The notes: a model not told the origin generated them from the sequence alone. 8,949 bases of DNA from Candidatus Kaiserbacteria bacterium (GCA_023264435.1 JAHFMK010000015.1:1-8949); one strand, 5' to 3'; positions 1 through 6,769 are shown, counted from the first letter of the stretch. Numbers and translations: made by a program.

Positions 1-275
1 ACGAGTATTAAGAAAAATATTGTGTCATTTTGATGATTTGCTCCAAAGATACTCTTTTTATTTTTGTACCACATATAGCCAAGGTATATCGAAGCAATTC
101 CTGAGATAAGCCATGCAAGCTGGACAAAAAATCCTAATTGATAATCAAAAATTCTTAATGCAATAGGGACAGCACCGAAGAAAAGTGAAACTGATGCAAT
201 CACCATGCGGGCAATTGACCACATGAATGCATATCGTTCAAGCTTCTCAGGGGTTGTATGATCGTTGATATTCAT
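1..275 (-). CDS. Partial hypothetical multi-pass membrane protein (3' end outside window)
   Basis: I do not recognise this protein. An open frame starts at an ATG at 275 and runs without a stop to the window edge, giving 91 complete codons. The first 15 or so residues are polar (MNINDHTTPEKLERY). They are followed by two hydrophobic segments at about residues 18-42 and 46-67, a short basic loop (YKNKKS), a polar stretch, and what looks like the start of a third membrane helix (TIFFLILV). This suggests a small integral membrane protein of three or more helices with a cytoplasmic N-terminus. No catalytic motif is visible. It lies 151 bp downstream of murF on the same strand. No strong terminator separates them, so it could be a distal member of the operon or have its own weak promoter. 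No Shine-Dalgarno motif precedes the ATG. In many dcw clusters mraY or ftsW follows murF; this sequence resembles neither. Confidence 0.7.
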   Translation of the reverse strand, partial: MNINDHTTPEKLERYAFMWSIARMVIASVSLFFGAVPIALRIFDYQLGFFVQLAWLISGIASIYLGYMWYKNKKSIFGANHQNDTIFFLIL

Positions 276-305
276 AAAATAATTACTAACGAATAACGTT
301 CATTA

Positions 306-314
306 AGCATACCA
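306..314 (-). promoter_or_regulatory. Possible extended -10 element upstream of the partial membrane-protein gene
   Basis: On the minus strand the gap between murF and the membrane-protein gene contains TGGTATGCT, a TGn-type extended -10 with four of six matches to TATAAT. It would start a transcript about 24 nt before the ATG at 275. No good -35 hexamer is present at 16-18 bp. The rest of the 276-426 gap is AT-rich and holds only weak dyads, with no GC-rich hairpin that could terminate murF transcription. This is a weak motif-only call. Confidence 0.22.
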
Positions 315-426
315 TGAATTTTTTAGTCATACAGAGCTACTGTGACCTACGCATACTCAATGTGATGGAATGACATAGGAGAATAACAATTTTCAAAATC
401 TCTGGGGAAAAAGCAAACTAATGATA

Positions 427-1719
427 TTACGCCATCGCTTTCCATTCTTTACCCTGTCGCACAAGCAACTCCTCCGCATCTTTTGGGTTAGCCATAATTT
501 CTTCAACAAATCGTTCAGCACGAATTGATTGTGACCCTTTCACCAAAAGCACATCACCTGGTTTTATGAATGTTTGAATTTCTTGTCCTGCTTTCAATGC
601 ATCATCATACTCAAAAATATTTTTTGGATTCATGCCTGCTTCCATTGCTCCTTTTGAATATCCTCGAGCACGTATACCAACGGTGACGAGTATGTCAGCA
701 CATTGTGCAACAAGTGCCCCAATACGTTCATGTTCACGAATTGAAAATTGTCCAAGCTCCATCATGTCACCCATGACGGCAATCCTACGTTTTACACCTT
801 TCAGTTCACTAAGTGTGATGAGTGAACGTTCAGTAGCGGTTGGAGACGCATTGTATGTATCATCAATGATAAGTGTGTCCTTGATACCGTCTATAAGTCG
901 CATACGACCCTGTGGTGGTACATGCATCCGAAGTGTATCTGCAACGGTTTTAATGCCTATATCAAAGATAGAAGCAACAGCAGTTGCCGCAGCATAATTG
1001 TACGCATGTTGCACTCCAAGTGAACCCTGTACTCGCATAAGCACCGCAGTATCAAGGTGTGTCAACATAAACTCAAAGCCAATTGCTCGACCGTTCTCAT
1101 AAATGATTTTGTCAGCAGAAGCAGTATACGGTGAGAGTGAGTATCGACTATATCCGATAGTCTTTTGAAATAAGTTTTTTGCAATAGCTACAATTTTTTC
1201 ATCATCTTGATTGTACACAAGGACTCCATCAGGCTTAAGAGCAAGCACTAATTTTTCTTTTTCCCGAATAACTGCTTCAGGTGAATCAAAATATTCTACG
1301 TGCACAGGAACATCCGGGAGTCGGGTCAGCACCACAACATCAGGACGTATCCATGCAGTAAGCTTATCCATATCACCTGGTCTATCGACTCCCATTTCAA
1401 GTATAAGTAATTTGGGATATTCACCAGGATGTATCACCAACATTGCACCATCAAAGATATTTTTTAGCCACTGCAACGGATTACTCCACGCATTTGGTAG
1501 CCCAAGTACTGAGAGTGGTACACCTATTTCTGAGTTGAAACTTTTGTCACTTTTTCGTACATGAATTGTACCTTTAAGAGCTGTATAAATAGCATCTTTG
1601 ATTGAAGTTTTTCCAACACTTCCAGTTATTGCAATAATATGTGGGCTCGTTCGCTTTAAGAGCATTTTTGCTTCATACGTCAATATGGTAACAATAATTT
1701 TTTTTAAAATTTTCTTCAT
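427..1719 (-). CDS. murF: MurF-type UDP-MurNAc-tripeptide:D-Ala-D-Ala ligase, lacking the usual N-terminal domain
   Basis: MurF is the cytoplasmic ATP-dependent ligase that adds D-Ala-D-Ala to UDP-MurNAc-tripeptide, the last soluble step of peptidoglycan precursor synthesis. The Mur-ligase P-loop is ITGSVGKTS (residues 31-39). It is followed by FNSEIGVP (61-68), LEMG with the metal-site glutamate (E109), the PVHVE segment (H140), QHAYNYAAA (237-245), the DDTYNASP signature (286-293) and VMGDMMELG (315-323). The C-terminal Rossmann-like domain ends with KGSQSIRAE (394-402). The protein has 430 residues. Its P-loop sits near residue 33, whereas in classical MurF about 80-100 residues of UDP-binding domain 1 come first (from memory). 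Here a short hydrophobic/basic segment takes that place. An insertion-like stretch around residues 78-102 partly restores length. The gene starts 16 nt after the ftsI stop, with only a weak GAG upstream. The family call is firm; substrate details are inferred from the family and the dcw context. Confidence 0.93.
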   Translation of the reverse strand: MKKILKKIIVTILTYEAKMLLKRTSPHIIAITGSVGKTSIKDAIYTALKGTIHVRKSDKSFNSEIGVPLSVLGLPNAWSNPLQWLKNIFDGAMLVIHPGEYPKLLILEMGVDRPGDMDKLTAWIRPDVVVLTRLPDVPVHVEYFDSPEAVIREKEKLVLALKPDGVLVYNQDDEKIVAIAKNLFQKTIGYSRYSLSPYTASADKIIYENGRAIGFEFMLTHLDTAVLMRVQGSLGVQHAYNYAAATAVASIFDIGIKTVADTLRMHVPPQGRMRLIDGIKDTLIIDDTYNASPTATERSLITLSELKGVKRRIAVMGDMMELGQFSIREHERIGALVAQCADILVTVGIRARGYSKGAMEAGMNPKNIFEYDDALKAGQEIQTFIKPGDVLLVKGSQSIRAERFVEEIMANPKDAEELLVRQGKEWKAMA

Positions 1720-1735
1720 ACGTATGTCTCATTAA

Positions 1736-3445
1736 TTATCGGTCAGGTGGCAATGCATAATAATTTATTAAGAATTGGACAAGTTCAATGAATGGGTCAG
1801 TTAATGTTTCCGAAGCGTACTTTACTCCCTTCGGTTCCACAGTATACAGGAAAATTAAAAATTGTGGGTCATATGCTGGAAAATAGCCAAAAAATGAGTG
1901 CAAAAATCTATCTTTATAATATCCGCCATTTGCAGGGTCGTGGATCTGAGCAGTACCAGTTTTTGCTGCTATTGCATAATACTCATTCTTTGCTTTACCA
2001 CCTTTTAGTGCGTTATCCACTACCTTTACGAGCATACGTGTAATATCTTCACTTGTTTGCTCACTATATACTCTATCACCTTCCGGATAACTCACTTCTT
2101 TATTTTTTCCATTTTCGTATATGATATTTTTTACCAAATGTGGTGTCACAAGCACACCACCATTTGCCAATGTTGAGAGTGCTCGTACTGCGCCAATTGG
2201 TGTTAATGCTATACCTTGACCAAATGAAGCTGTTGCAAATTCAATTTCGCGTTTTGATTCAAGGTTTTGTACAAGTCCATGTCCTTCACTTGGCAAATCG
2301 ATGCCACTTTCTATACCAAGTTTTAATCCATAAAAATATTTACGGAATTTTTCTTTACCCAAAAGTGATGCAATATGTGCTACTCCTGTATTGAGTGACT
2401 GATTAAGTACTTCCTGCATACTTACAGTACCTCGTCCTCGTCCGTCATAGTTACTAAATGTCTGTCCATTAAGTGTAACGGACCCAGCATCAAAATAAGT
2501 TGATTCAGGACGGATGACACCTGCGTCAATTCCCGCTGCAACGGTCAGTGGTTTAATAATAGAACCAAGTTCATAGACATCTTCGACGAGTGGATTTTTA
2601 AAATCTTCAATTTTTGCATTAGAACGATTGTTTGGGTCAAAAGATGGAATTACGTTTAATGCAAGTATTTCACCATTCCGTGGATTTATGATAATACCTC
2701 CCGTCAGTGCACTATTCCAGTGTTTTTGTGCATCATCGAGCACTTTATCAAGTGCACGTGCAACTGTTGGTTCAATTGTTGTTACAATATCACCTTGATT
2801 TGATTCATCTGCATTAAATACTACATCACCGAGATTGCCAAAAATTTCTGCAAAAAAATTAACAGTCATTCGTTCATTATCTCGTTTGAGTGTTTCTTCA
2901 TAATATCGTTCTAATCCATATTTCCCTATGAGTGTATCTTCATCATATCCAATAAAGCCAATCGTGCGAGCAGCGAGTGATTTTCCTGGATAATATCTCC
3001 ATTGATTTTGATAAAGTTTTACTCCTGGAATTTTAAATGCTTTGATTTTCTCAGCATCTTCATTTTGTACTTCACGATTTATCTCTTGGTATGTTTTATC
3101 TTTTTTAAGTGCACGTGCTATAAAATTATTCTTATCAATTTGAATAACACTTGAAATCTTATTGTATGCATCATCCGGATCAACAATTTTTGAAGGGTCA
3201 ATTGCCAACAAAAACCCAGTCTTTATGGTTGCTGCCGAAACAAGCTCATTGTCTTTTGTCGTGAAATAAATACTTCCTCGTTTATATAAATCATGTACGG
3301 TATGCACATATTGACTTTCAGCCTTTTCACGATATGCACTACCTTGCACTACTTGTATCATGTACAAACGCACAAGTAATATACATACAAAAAACAATAA
3401 GATGGCAGTAACTATACGTATCCTTTTAACTGCATCTCTTCTCAT
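1736..3445 (-). CDS. ftsI: Class B penicillin-binding protein, FtsI/PBP3-type septal transpeptidase
   Basis: FtsI is a membrane-anchored D,D-transpeptidase that cross-links septal peptidoglycan. This 569-residue protein has a basic cytoplasmic N-terminus (MRRDAVKRIR), one membrane helix at about residues 11-31, and the RG.I pedestal motif (RGSIY, 56-60). A full-length pedestal runs to about 220. The transpeptidase domain has all three active-site motifs: S295-I-I-K298 (nucleophile serine and general-base lysine), S350-L-N352 and K495-T-G. GQGIALTP (409-416) is also typical of the family. The start lies 4 nt after the stop of the ftsL-like gene, so the two are probably co-translated. No Shine-Dalgarno motif is visible. 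FtsI is assigned rather than PBP2 because of its position between ftsL and murF in a dcw operon, its KTG (not KSG) motif and its normal-length pedestal. An SpoVD-like role cannot be excluded. Confidence 0.93.
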   Translation of the reverse strand: MRRDAVKRIRIVTAILLFFVCILLVRLYMIQVVQGSAYREKAESQYVHTVHDLYKRGSIYFTTKDNELVSAATIKTGFLLAIDPSKIVDPDDAYNKISSVIQIDKNNFIARALKKDKTYQEINREVQNEDAEKIKAFKIPGVKLYQNQWRYYPGKSLAARTIGFIGYDEDTLIGKYGLERYYEETLKRDNERMTVNFFAEIFGNLGDVVFNADESNQGDIVTTIEPTVARALDKVLDDAQKHWNSALTGGIIINPRNGEILALNVIPSFDPNNRSNAKIEDFKNPLVEDVYELGSIIKPLTVAAGIDAGVIRPESTYFDAGSVTLNGQTFSNYDGRGRGTVSMQEVLNQSLNTGVAHIASLLGKEKFRKYFYGLKLGIESGIDLPSEGHGLVQNLESKREIEFATASFGQGIALTPIGAVRALSTLANGGVLVTPHLVKNIIYENGKNKEVSYPEGDRVYSEQTSEDITRMLVKVVDNALKGGKAKNEYYAIAAKTGTAQIHDPANGGYYKDRFLHSFFGYFPAYDPQFLIFLYTVEPKGVKYASETLTDPFIELVQFLINYYALPPDR

Positions 3446-3449
3446 GAAA

Positions 3450-3767
3450 CTAATTTTGATTCATCACCAATGTATTAGAACTTGATTTATTAATAAATAC
3501 TTTATGTGCAACTGATACATAACCACTATGTGTTGCAATATCATTACTCATAGAATGTTGCATTTCAATATAGTTTGCTTCAAGTCTACCAATGGTAGTA
3601 CCAACTGTTGCAATTTGTGAATCAATCTCTTTTCGTATTACAACATCAGCAATTGAAATGCTTACAAAATATATATATGCAAAAAAAACAGATAAAAGAG
3701 AAATAATGGCAACATAAAAAAACATTGATTCATCTCTATATATTGTACTGTGTGTATTTATTCTCAT
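3450..3767 (-). CDS. ftsL: FtsL-like small bitopic division protein
   Basis: This 105-residue protein has a short cytoplasmic N-terminus (MRINTHSTIYRDES), a single membrane helix at about residues 16-40, and then a polar stretch at about 42-75 with regularly spaced I, V and L residues (DVVIRKEIDSQIATVGTTIG) that fits a coiled coil. A short tail follows. This is the FtsL/FtsB/DivIC architecture: small bitopic proteins that form a complex through their coiled coils and activate FtsW-FtsI at the septum. Such proteins show almost no sequence conservation, so the call rests on topology and on position between rsmH and ftsI, where ftsL normally lies. Its ATG overlaps the rsmH TGA stop (ATGA), a sign of translational coupling. 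FtsL is the best reading but a different small septal protein is possible. Confidence 0.68.
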   Translation of the reverse strand: MRINTHSTIYRDESMFFYVAIISLLSVFFAYIYFVSISIADVVIRKEIDSQIATVGTTIGRLEANYIEMQHSMSNDIATHSGYVSVAHKVFINKSSSNTLVMNQN

Positions 3768-4657
3768 ATTTTTTCAAAAATTCTTAATTTCGCACTTCTT
3801 GATCGTGGATTAGTGTGTAATTCAACGGGTTGTGCAGTAATTGGTTTTTTCGTAATGACATAACCAATCAAATCGTGTGCGTAGTTTTTAAAACAGTGCT
3901 TTACAATACGGTCTTCTAAGCTTTGGAATGTAATGATTGCAAGTCTTCCTTTTGGAGCCAAAAGCATGATTGCTTTCTTGATAAATTCTTCGAGAATTTG
4001 AAGTTCATCATTGACGACAATACGGAGTGCTTGAAAGGTGCGTGTCGCGGGATGAATGCGTCCTGTTCTGTAAAAATAAGGGACAACATCGTTGATGATA
4101 GAAACAAGTTCAAATGTAGTATTAATTGGTTTTATAGTGCGTGCAGTCACAATTGCGTTTGCAATACGTCCTGCAAATCGTTCTTCACCATATCCTTTCA
4201 GTACATCTTTGATATGCTCTTCTTCCCATTCATTGACAACATCGCATGCAGTGAATAGATAATCATCTGGGTTTCCAAATGTCATGAGGAGTGGTTCATC
4301 GACTTGAAATGAAAACCCTCTACCATTCCCGCTAAACTGCTCCATTCGCCAACCGAGGTCTGCGAGTATTGCATCTGTTTTTGTAATATCTAAATGAGCA
4401 AGTATTGAGTCAATGTTGCGAAAATTGTCGGTGCAAAGATGTTTCTGTGCACTATACACAGAAAGTTTTGAGCGACTTTTTTCAATTGCTGATGCATCCG
4501 CATCGATACCCACAAAAATTCCCTTCTCTCTCAGTTTTTCAAGAATACGCATGGCGTGTCCTCCTGAACCGAGTGTTGCATCCACCACTACTGATGCATC
4601 TGTGATCATGAGTGCTTCAACTGCTTCCTCAGCAAGTACTGTAATGTGGTTTTTCAT
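3764..4657 (-). CDS. rsmH: 16S rRNA (cytosine1402-N4)-methyltransferase RsmH (MraW)
   Basis: RsmH uses SAM to N4-methylate C1402 (E. coli numbering) in the decoding centre of 16S rRNA. Numbered from this ATG the protein has 297 residues. HITVLAEEAVEAL (4-16) matches the family's N-terminal block. VDATLGSGGH (25-34) is the SAM-binding glycine-rich loop, GIDAD (50-54) the acidic SAM-ribose strand, and YGEERFAGRIA (156-166) and IHPATRTFQALRI (201-213) are signature blocks. ITFQSLEDRIVK (242-253) and NPRSRSAKLR (283-292) close the protein. Three blocks deviate from the textbook sequence: DLGVSS is DLGWRM (100-105), DMRM is LLMT (123-126), and SFHSLEDR has Gln for His. I chose the ATG at 4657 because it puts HITVL close to the N-terminus as in the family. 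A TTG at 4678, preceded by AGGA, is an alternative that would add seven residues and overlap mraZ. The stop overlaps the ftsL start. Confidence 0.93.
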   Translation of the reverse strand: MKNHITVLAEEAVEALMITDASVVVDATLGSGGHAMRILEKLREKGIFVGIDADASAIEKSRSKLSVYSAQKHLCTDNFRNIDSILAHLDITKTDAILADLGWRMEQFSGNGRGFSFQVDEPLLMTFGNPDDYLFTACDVVNEWEEEHIKDVLKGYGEERFAGRIANAIVTARTIKPINTTFELVSIINDVVPYFYRTGRIHPATRTFQALRIVVNDELQILEEFIKKAIMLLAPKGRLAIITFQSLEDRIVKHCFKNYAHDLIGYVITKKPITAQPVELHTNPRSRSAKLRIFEKI

Positions 4658-4664
4658 ACAAACA

Positions 4665-5099
4665 TTAGAGGACGCCAATCTGTCCTAATTTTTCTGCAAA
4701 TTCGTCAGCTTGGCTTTCAATCTTTTGTTTATATGTTATCCATCGATTCTCATCCCACATTTCTACACGATCATGGATACCTGCAAGCACAACTTTTGCG
4801 TTGAGACCTGCAAATTCCTTTAAGAAATCAGGAACGAGAATTCGTCCTACAGTATCTACCTCCACCTCAACCGCTCCCGAAAGGAAGAACCGGTTAAACC
4901 CTCGTGTGTCCGCTTGTCCAAGCGGGAGTTGACCAATTTTTAAGGTGATCTTCTCCCACTCTTTCAAGGGATATACAAAGAGACAGTTGTCGAGTCCGCG
5001 AGTAACTACAAGTTTCTTACCAAGTTCCTCCCTCCATTTAGAAGGTAAGGACAGCCGTTTCTTGGCATCGATATTGTGTGTGTACTCTCCAATTAACAT
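4665..5099 (-). CDS. mraZ: Transcriptional regulator MraZ
   Basis: MraZ is a ring-forming DNA-binding protein that regulates the dcw operon, usually by binding repeated boxes in its own promoter. This 144-residue protein has the two tandem SpoVT/AbrB-like half-domains, each with its DxxxR motif: DAKKRLSLP (residues 11-19) and DTVGRILVP (82-90). Its length is close to that of known MraZ proteins. I set the start at the ATG at 5099 because MLIGEYTHNID matches the conserved MraZ N-terminus. An open frame extends upstream to 5198, but that stretch crosses the promoter and operator boxes and encodes nothing MraZ-like. It is the first gene of the operon, with rsmH starting 7 nt after its stop. No clear Shine-Dalgarno motif precedes the ATG. 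Autoregulation is inferred from the box array just upstream. Confidence 0.94.
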   Translation of the reverse strand: MLIGEYTHNIDAKKRLSLPSKWREELGKKLVVTRGLDNCLFVYPLKEWEKITLKIGQLPLGQADTRGFNRFFLSGAVEVEVDTVGRILVPDFLKEFAGLNAKVVLAGIHDRVEMWDENRWITYKQKIESQADEFAEKLGQIGVL

Positions 5100-5123
5100 G
5101 ATTTGGATAAACTCTAAACTGAT

Positions 5124-5143
5124 TAAACTACTTTCATAGTTTA
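5124..5143 (-). repeat. AT-rich inverted repeat in the mraZ leader
   Basis: On the minus strand TAAACTA and TAGTTTA form a perfect 7-bp inverted repeat around the six-base loop TGAAAG. It lies between the last GTGGT box and the mraZ ATG, inside the predicted 5' untranslated region. The stem has one G-C pair and would be a weak RNA hairpin. It could equally be a dyad operator or chance. Confidence 0.35.
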
Positions 5144-5198
5144 CCACTATCTCCCACCACATGTCTATTATATACCACTCTATCCCACAGCACACCAC
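5143..5198 (-). promoter_or_regulatory. Probable MraZ operator: five GTGGG/GTGGT boxes on a 10-bp phase
   Basis: Read on the minus strand, GTGGK boxes occur at 5198-5194 (GTGGT), 5188-5184 (GTGGG), 5178-5174 (GTGGT), 5157-5153 (GTGGG) and 5147-5143 (GTGGT). Spacings are exactly 10, 10, 21 and 10 bp, so all boxes face the same side of the helix. E. coli MraZ is known to bind TGGGN repeats separated by five bases, a 10-bp period, upstream of its own gene. The first three boxes surround the predicted promoter spacer and abut the TATAAT, and the last two lie just past the expected transcription start. Bound MraZ would block RNA polymerase. The box pattern is seen directly; binding is inferred. 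Confidence 0.8.
5167..5194 (-). promoter_or_regulatory. Predicted mraZ (dcw operon) promoter
   Basis: A perfect -10 hexamer TATAAT lies at 5172-5167 on the minus strand, with predicted initiation near 5160 and a leader of about 60 nt. The best -35 candidate, TGTGCT at 5194-5189 with a 16-bp spacer, is poor and is interleaved with the GTGGK boxes. A weak -35 under an operator fits a repressible or activator-dependent promoter. Confidence 0.6.
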
Positions 5199-5200
5199 AG

Positions 5201-5209
5201 TTATACACA
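5201..5209 (+). promoter_or_regulatory. Consensus DnaA box next to the MraZ operator
   Basis: TTATACACA matches the DnaA-box consensus TTWTNCACA exactly. It lies between the lysS terminator and the first GTGGK box, 2 bp from that box. A role in coupling dcw transcription to replication is possible but unproven. One 9-mer can occur by chance. Confidence 0.35.
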
Positions 5210-5222
5210 GGGCTATATACTA

Positions 5223-5261
5223 TTTAAAAAACCGCAAGCCGAAGGCTCGCGGTTTTTTAAA
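5223..5261 (-). terminator. Rho-independent terminator after lysS
   Basis: The two arms form a long stem: outer AAAAAACCGC with GCGGTTTTTT, one A-C mismatch, then AGCC with GGCT closing a three-base loop. On the minus strand the loop is TTC and a run of six U residues follows the GC-rich part. It begins about 12 nt past the lysS stop at 5273. It therefore separates lysS from the mraZ promoter. Because the arms are A/T-flanked on both sides it could also act in the other direction. Confidence 0.88.
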
Positions 5262-5272
5262 ATGGTATGTAC

Positions 5273-6730
5273 TTATAATTTTGGTTTTACCAATGGAAAC
5301 AGAGTTATCTCTCGAATTGGTCTATCTTCAAAAATTGCAAAAAGTCGCTCTCCAAAACCAAAACCACATGCTGGTGGCATACCGTGTTCAAGCATTTCTA
5401 CAAACTCATCATCGGGCATCATAGCCTCCTCATCACCACGGTCAATCAGTTCTTGTTGGGTAGTGAAACGTTTTTGTTGTTCAAAAGGATTATTGAGTTC
5501 TGAGTATCCATTCCCCACCTCAGTTCCTGCAATAATTGGTTGGAAGCGTTGCGTGAGTACCGCATTCCCTTCCATCTCTTTTGCAAGTGGTGATACAAGC
5601 TTTGGATGATTGATAAGAAATGCTGGTCCTGCAATATGCTTGCGACAATATTTCCAAAGTGTATCAATGAGTCGCTCCCTTGTATTGCCATCGTACTTTA
5701 CACCAAGTGTTTGTAGTTTCTCTACAATAGCAACGTCAGATGCTGTATGTATATCTATTCCTGTCTGTTTCATTACCTCTTCACTATACTCAACACGTTG
5801 CCATGTATCAGCGAGATCAAACGTGTATTCACCCCGCGTAAATTTTGTTTTCCCATATACTGTTTGTGCAATCGTACGATAGAGTTCAGCGACCAATTTC
5901 ATTCCATCTTCGTAATTTGCAAACGCTTGATACAATTCAAGATTAGTAAATTCTTGTAGATGGTTAGGACTTGAACCTTCATTGCGATAGGTACGACCAA
6001 TTTCAAATGTTTTTTCAAATCCTGCAGAGAGGAGACGTTTCTGCCACAACTCACCTACTGAAATACGGAGAAATACATCCATATCATAATCATTGTGATA
6101 TGTCTTAAATGGTCGAGCTTCCGCACCACCAGTGGTTACTTCAAGTGTTGGTGTTTCGACTTCCAAAAACCCTTTCGCTTTCATAAATGAACGTGCCGTA
6201 TCCCAAAACAGTGCTTTGCGAACAAACATTTCATGTAGTTCTGGGCGAGTCAGTATATCGAGGTATCGTTTGCGAAATCGTTCCTCTTCGTTTTGAAGGC
6301 CATGGTATTTATCAGGAAGCGGCAAAAGACTTTTACTCAACATTTTCCATGTAGTCACGAGTATGGAACGCTCTCCACGTTGTGTCACAAAAAGTGTCCC
6401 CGTAACTTCGATAAAATCACCTCCATCAATCACATCCTTAAACAAGTTAAATAATGCGCTGTCAGTCACATCTTCTTTGAAGACAGCCTGTATACTTCCC
6501 GTGCCATCAAAGATATCTGCAAACATAATTGCTCCTTGCCCACGCACAATCATAATACGTCCTGCAAGGGTGATTATTGAACCCTCTCGTTCAATAGCCT
6601 GGAATGATTGTGTTGCACGTTCAACACTATGTGTGCGTCTTGTGCTCGATGGATATGCATCCATTCCCTGTGCTTTGAGTATCTCGATTTTTTTGAGTCG
6701 TTCAGCGCGTATTTCTTGAATTGATGACAT
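5273..6730 (-). CDS. lysS: Class II lysyl-tRNA synthetase with atypical motifs
   Basis: LysRS charges tRNA-Lys with lysine using ATP. This 485-residue protein is near the usual bacterial length. The N-terminal OB-fold anticodon-binding domain is visible at about residues 54-130 (ITLAGRIM). The linker block RKRYLDIL is at 153-160. Class II motif 1 lies around KGFLEVETPTLE (186-197). Motif 2 is FEIGRTYRNEG (242-252) running into EFTNLELYQAF, with the ATP-binding arginine R249. The lysine-pocket segment GNGYSELNNP (406-415) and PAFLINHPKLVSPLAK (369-384) are clear LysRS signatures. Two motifs differ from the textbook forms: PELYLK is VGELWQK (225-231), and motif 3 GxGxGIDR is CGFGFGER (455-462). 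The start at 6730 has no Shine-Dalgarno motif and lies only 29 bp from the hairpin after greA. LysRS is far more likely than AspRS or AsnRS given the NGYSELN block. Confidence 0.94.
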   Translation of the reverse strand: MSSIQEIRAERLKKIEILKAQGMDAYPSSTRRTHSVERATQSFQAIEREGSIITLAGRIMIVRGQGAIMFADIFDGTGSIQAVFKEDVTDSALFNLFKDVIDGGDFIEVTGTLFVTQRGERSILVTTWKMLSKSLLPLPDKYHGLQNEEERFRKRYLDILTRPELHEMFVRKALFWDTARSFMKAKGFLEVETPTLEVTTGGAEARPFKTYHNDYDMDVFLRISVGELWQKRLLSAGFEKTFEIGRTYRNEGSSPNHLQEFTNLELYQAFANYEDGMKLVAELYRTIAQTVYGKTKFTRGEYTFDLADTWQRVEYSEEVMKQTGIDIHTASDVAIVEKLQTLGVKYDGNTRERLIDTLWKYCRKHIAGPAFLINHPKLVSPLAKEMEGNAVLTQRFQPIIAGTEVGNGYSELNNPFEQQKRFTTQQELIDRGDEEAMMPDDEFVEMLEHGMPPACGFGFGERLFAIFEDRPIREITLFPLVKPKL

Positions 6731-6737
6731 AGTAAAA

Positions 6738-6769
6738 AATATAGTAACCTGTCTGTACTAAAATGCAAA
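6738..6769 (-). promoter_or_regulatory. Possible lysS promoter giving a near-leaderless mRNA
   Basis: Between the hairpin and the lysS ATG the minus strand reads TTACTATATT, containing TACTAT and TATATT as -10 candidates. TTGCAT, inside the outer hairpin arm, is a possible -35 with a 16-bp spacer to TACTAT. Either -10 would start transcription within about 0-6 nt of the ATG. Read-through from greA is the alternative. Matches are weak. Confidence 0.3.

Noticed and set aside
380..426. Terminator just after murF
   Set aside because: The only dyad, around ATTTTGAAAAT, is short and has no G-C pairs, and no U-run follows a GC-rich stem.
632..1564. Plus-strand open frames opposite murF
   Set aside because: They lie fully antisense to a well-supported gene, show no recognisable motifs, and have no promoter or ribosome site. 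They are by-products of murF codon use.
4658..4678. TTG start for rsmH at 4678
   Set aside because: An AGGA lies upstream, but the extra seven residues are not family-like and would overlap mraZ. The ATG at 4657 puts HITVL at the usual position. Kept as an alternative.
3923..4688. Open frames on both strands overlapping rsmH, and similar ones over mraZ, ftsI, lysS and PBP2
   Set aside because: Short, low-complexity translations in other frames of conserved genes, with no independent signals.
5100..5198. A 33-codon N-terminal extension of mraZ from an upstream ATG
   Set aside because: It covers the TATAAT promoter and all five GTGGK boxes, encodes no MraZ-like sequence, and MLIGEYTHNID at 5099 is the conserved family start.
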